NCBI RefSeq assembly: GCF_034702125.1
Contig: NC_085870.1
Coordinates: 1,174,740-1,238,739 of the forward strand
From: Engraulis encrasicolus
Lineage: Eukaryota; Chordata; Actinopteri; Clupeiformes; Engraulidae
Reading direction: 5' to 3'
DNA length: 64,000 bases
The translations under genes were made by a program, and so were the position numbers. Shown in pieces: positions 63,371-64,000 of this stretch. A model generated the notes under the pieces. It had not been told where the DNA came from, made no database searches, and saw only the letters and a program-made list of their open reading frames with translations. The number at the start of each line of letters is the position of its first letter. The first letter of the stretch is position 1.

Positions 63371-64000
63371 AGGAGAAGTCCAGTTTTTTTAACATTAAGG
63401 CCATTTTCTGAGTGGTCTGCAATGTTTTAGAGTCCCCCTCACCGTTTATTTCATGTTTGCTGCAGTCTCTGTTATTTGGCTGATTTGGATTTGATCTCAA
63501 CCAGCTTTAGAATGGCCGTCTATGAGCACCTACAACTCTGTTCTTAAAATTACCTTAAACACTTGTTTTCGAAAGTCTTCAGCTCACAAAGTGGTTAGGA
63601 GTGTTCACTAGCAGTCCCTAACAAGTTTCAAGGCGAAATATGGCTTCTGTCATTTTTTATTTGCCATTTTGTGAAAGAAAGTGAAAGTGAAAGTGAAACT
63701 TAACTTACAAATTGCTAAAACACACATAAAACATGACAGATGCCATATTTCGCTACAAAAATTGCTAAGGAACACCAGTGAATACTGCTGAACACTTGCT
63801 GAGTTGCATATTCTTCAAAACAAATGTTAAAGGTGATTTTAAGAACAGAGTTGCAGGTGCCCATAGACGGCCATTCTAAAGCTGGTTGAGATCAAATCCA
63901 AATCAGCCAAATAACAGAGACTGCAGCAATCATGAAATAAACGGTGAGGGGGACTCTAAAACATTGCAGACCACTCAGAAAATGGCCTTAATGTTCAAAA
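63371..64000. mobile_element. TTAA foldback element, cut by the window edge
   Basis: TTAA at 63367-63370 then AGGAGAAGTCCAG. From about 63380 some 200 bp recur inverted at 63800-64000 (AACATTAAGGCCATTTTCTG and inverse). The right terminus lies outside. Confidence 0.9.

Overview
This window is nuclear DNA of a ray-finned (teleost) fish. It shows long intron-containing genes, very dense (CA/TG)n, (GA/CT)n and poly-C arrays, many small hAT-type and TTAA-type DNA transposons, tRNA-derived SINEs and 3' fragments of non-LTR retrotransposons. I see no operons, bacterial ribosome sites or CRISPR. The species cannot be named from the sequence.

The main gene is lmbr1l (limb region 1-like, the lipocalin-1-interacting membrane receptor) on the minus strand. 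I reconstruct 16 coding exons from 60254 down to 25676. Their GT/AG borders and phases all agree, and they join into about 463 codons of one multi-pass membrane protein of the LMBR1/LIMR family. A plausible but uncertain 17th (terminal) exon lies at 20162-20047, followed by a possible 3' UTR ending at an AATAAA near 18592. Exon 1 sits in a CpG-rich promoter-like stretch around 60255-60560. The introns are full of repeats, and several repeats touch the splice sites. Exon 8 lies between a roughly 200-bp (CT)n tract and a 134-bp (TG)n tract. The exon 2 and exon 14 donors have been duplicated. A hAT element sits 20 bp from the exon 11 donor.

Left part (1-18.6 kb): mainly transposon debris, plus the 5' exons of a type II membrane protein of the C-type-lectin-receptor kind at 7613-8096 (+). 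It has a cytoplasmic tail, one transmembrane segment and a repeated coiled-coil neck, and it breaks at an in-frame stop. No lectin domain is visible, so it is probably a pseudogene. From 10.2 to 15.4 kb lies a decayed LINE reverse transcriptase interrupted by a hAT MITE, a ~3.5-kb element with ACCATGG-rich ends, and a SINE.

Middle (20-25.6 kb): a MITE, an (AGAAT)n array and a 1.6-kb array of 37-bp units with a 3-unit higher-order period and locally flipped cores. 25.6-60.3 kb is lmbr1l and its introns. Right end (60.5-64 kb): a decayed Tc1 transposase split by a hAT element, a young 5'-truncated LINE with an open RT C-terminal frame, and a large TTAA foldback element running off the window edge.

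The most unusual signals are hammerhead-ribozyme-like cores (449-478 minus, 25919-25949 plus, 41429-41458 plus), one of them exactly in the loop of a 190-bp hairpin; the 37-bp satellite with flipped cores; a 337-bp near-perfect palindrome beside a 34-nt exon; and several insertions datable by intact target duplications or empty sites.
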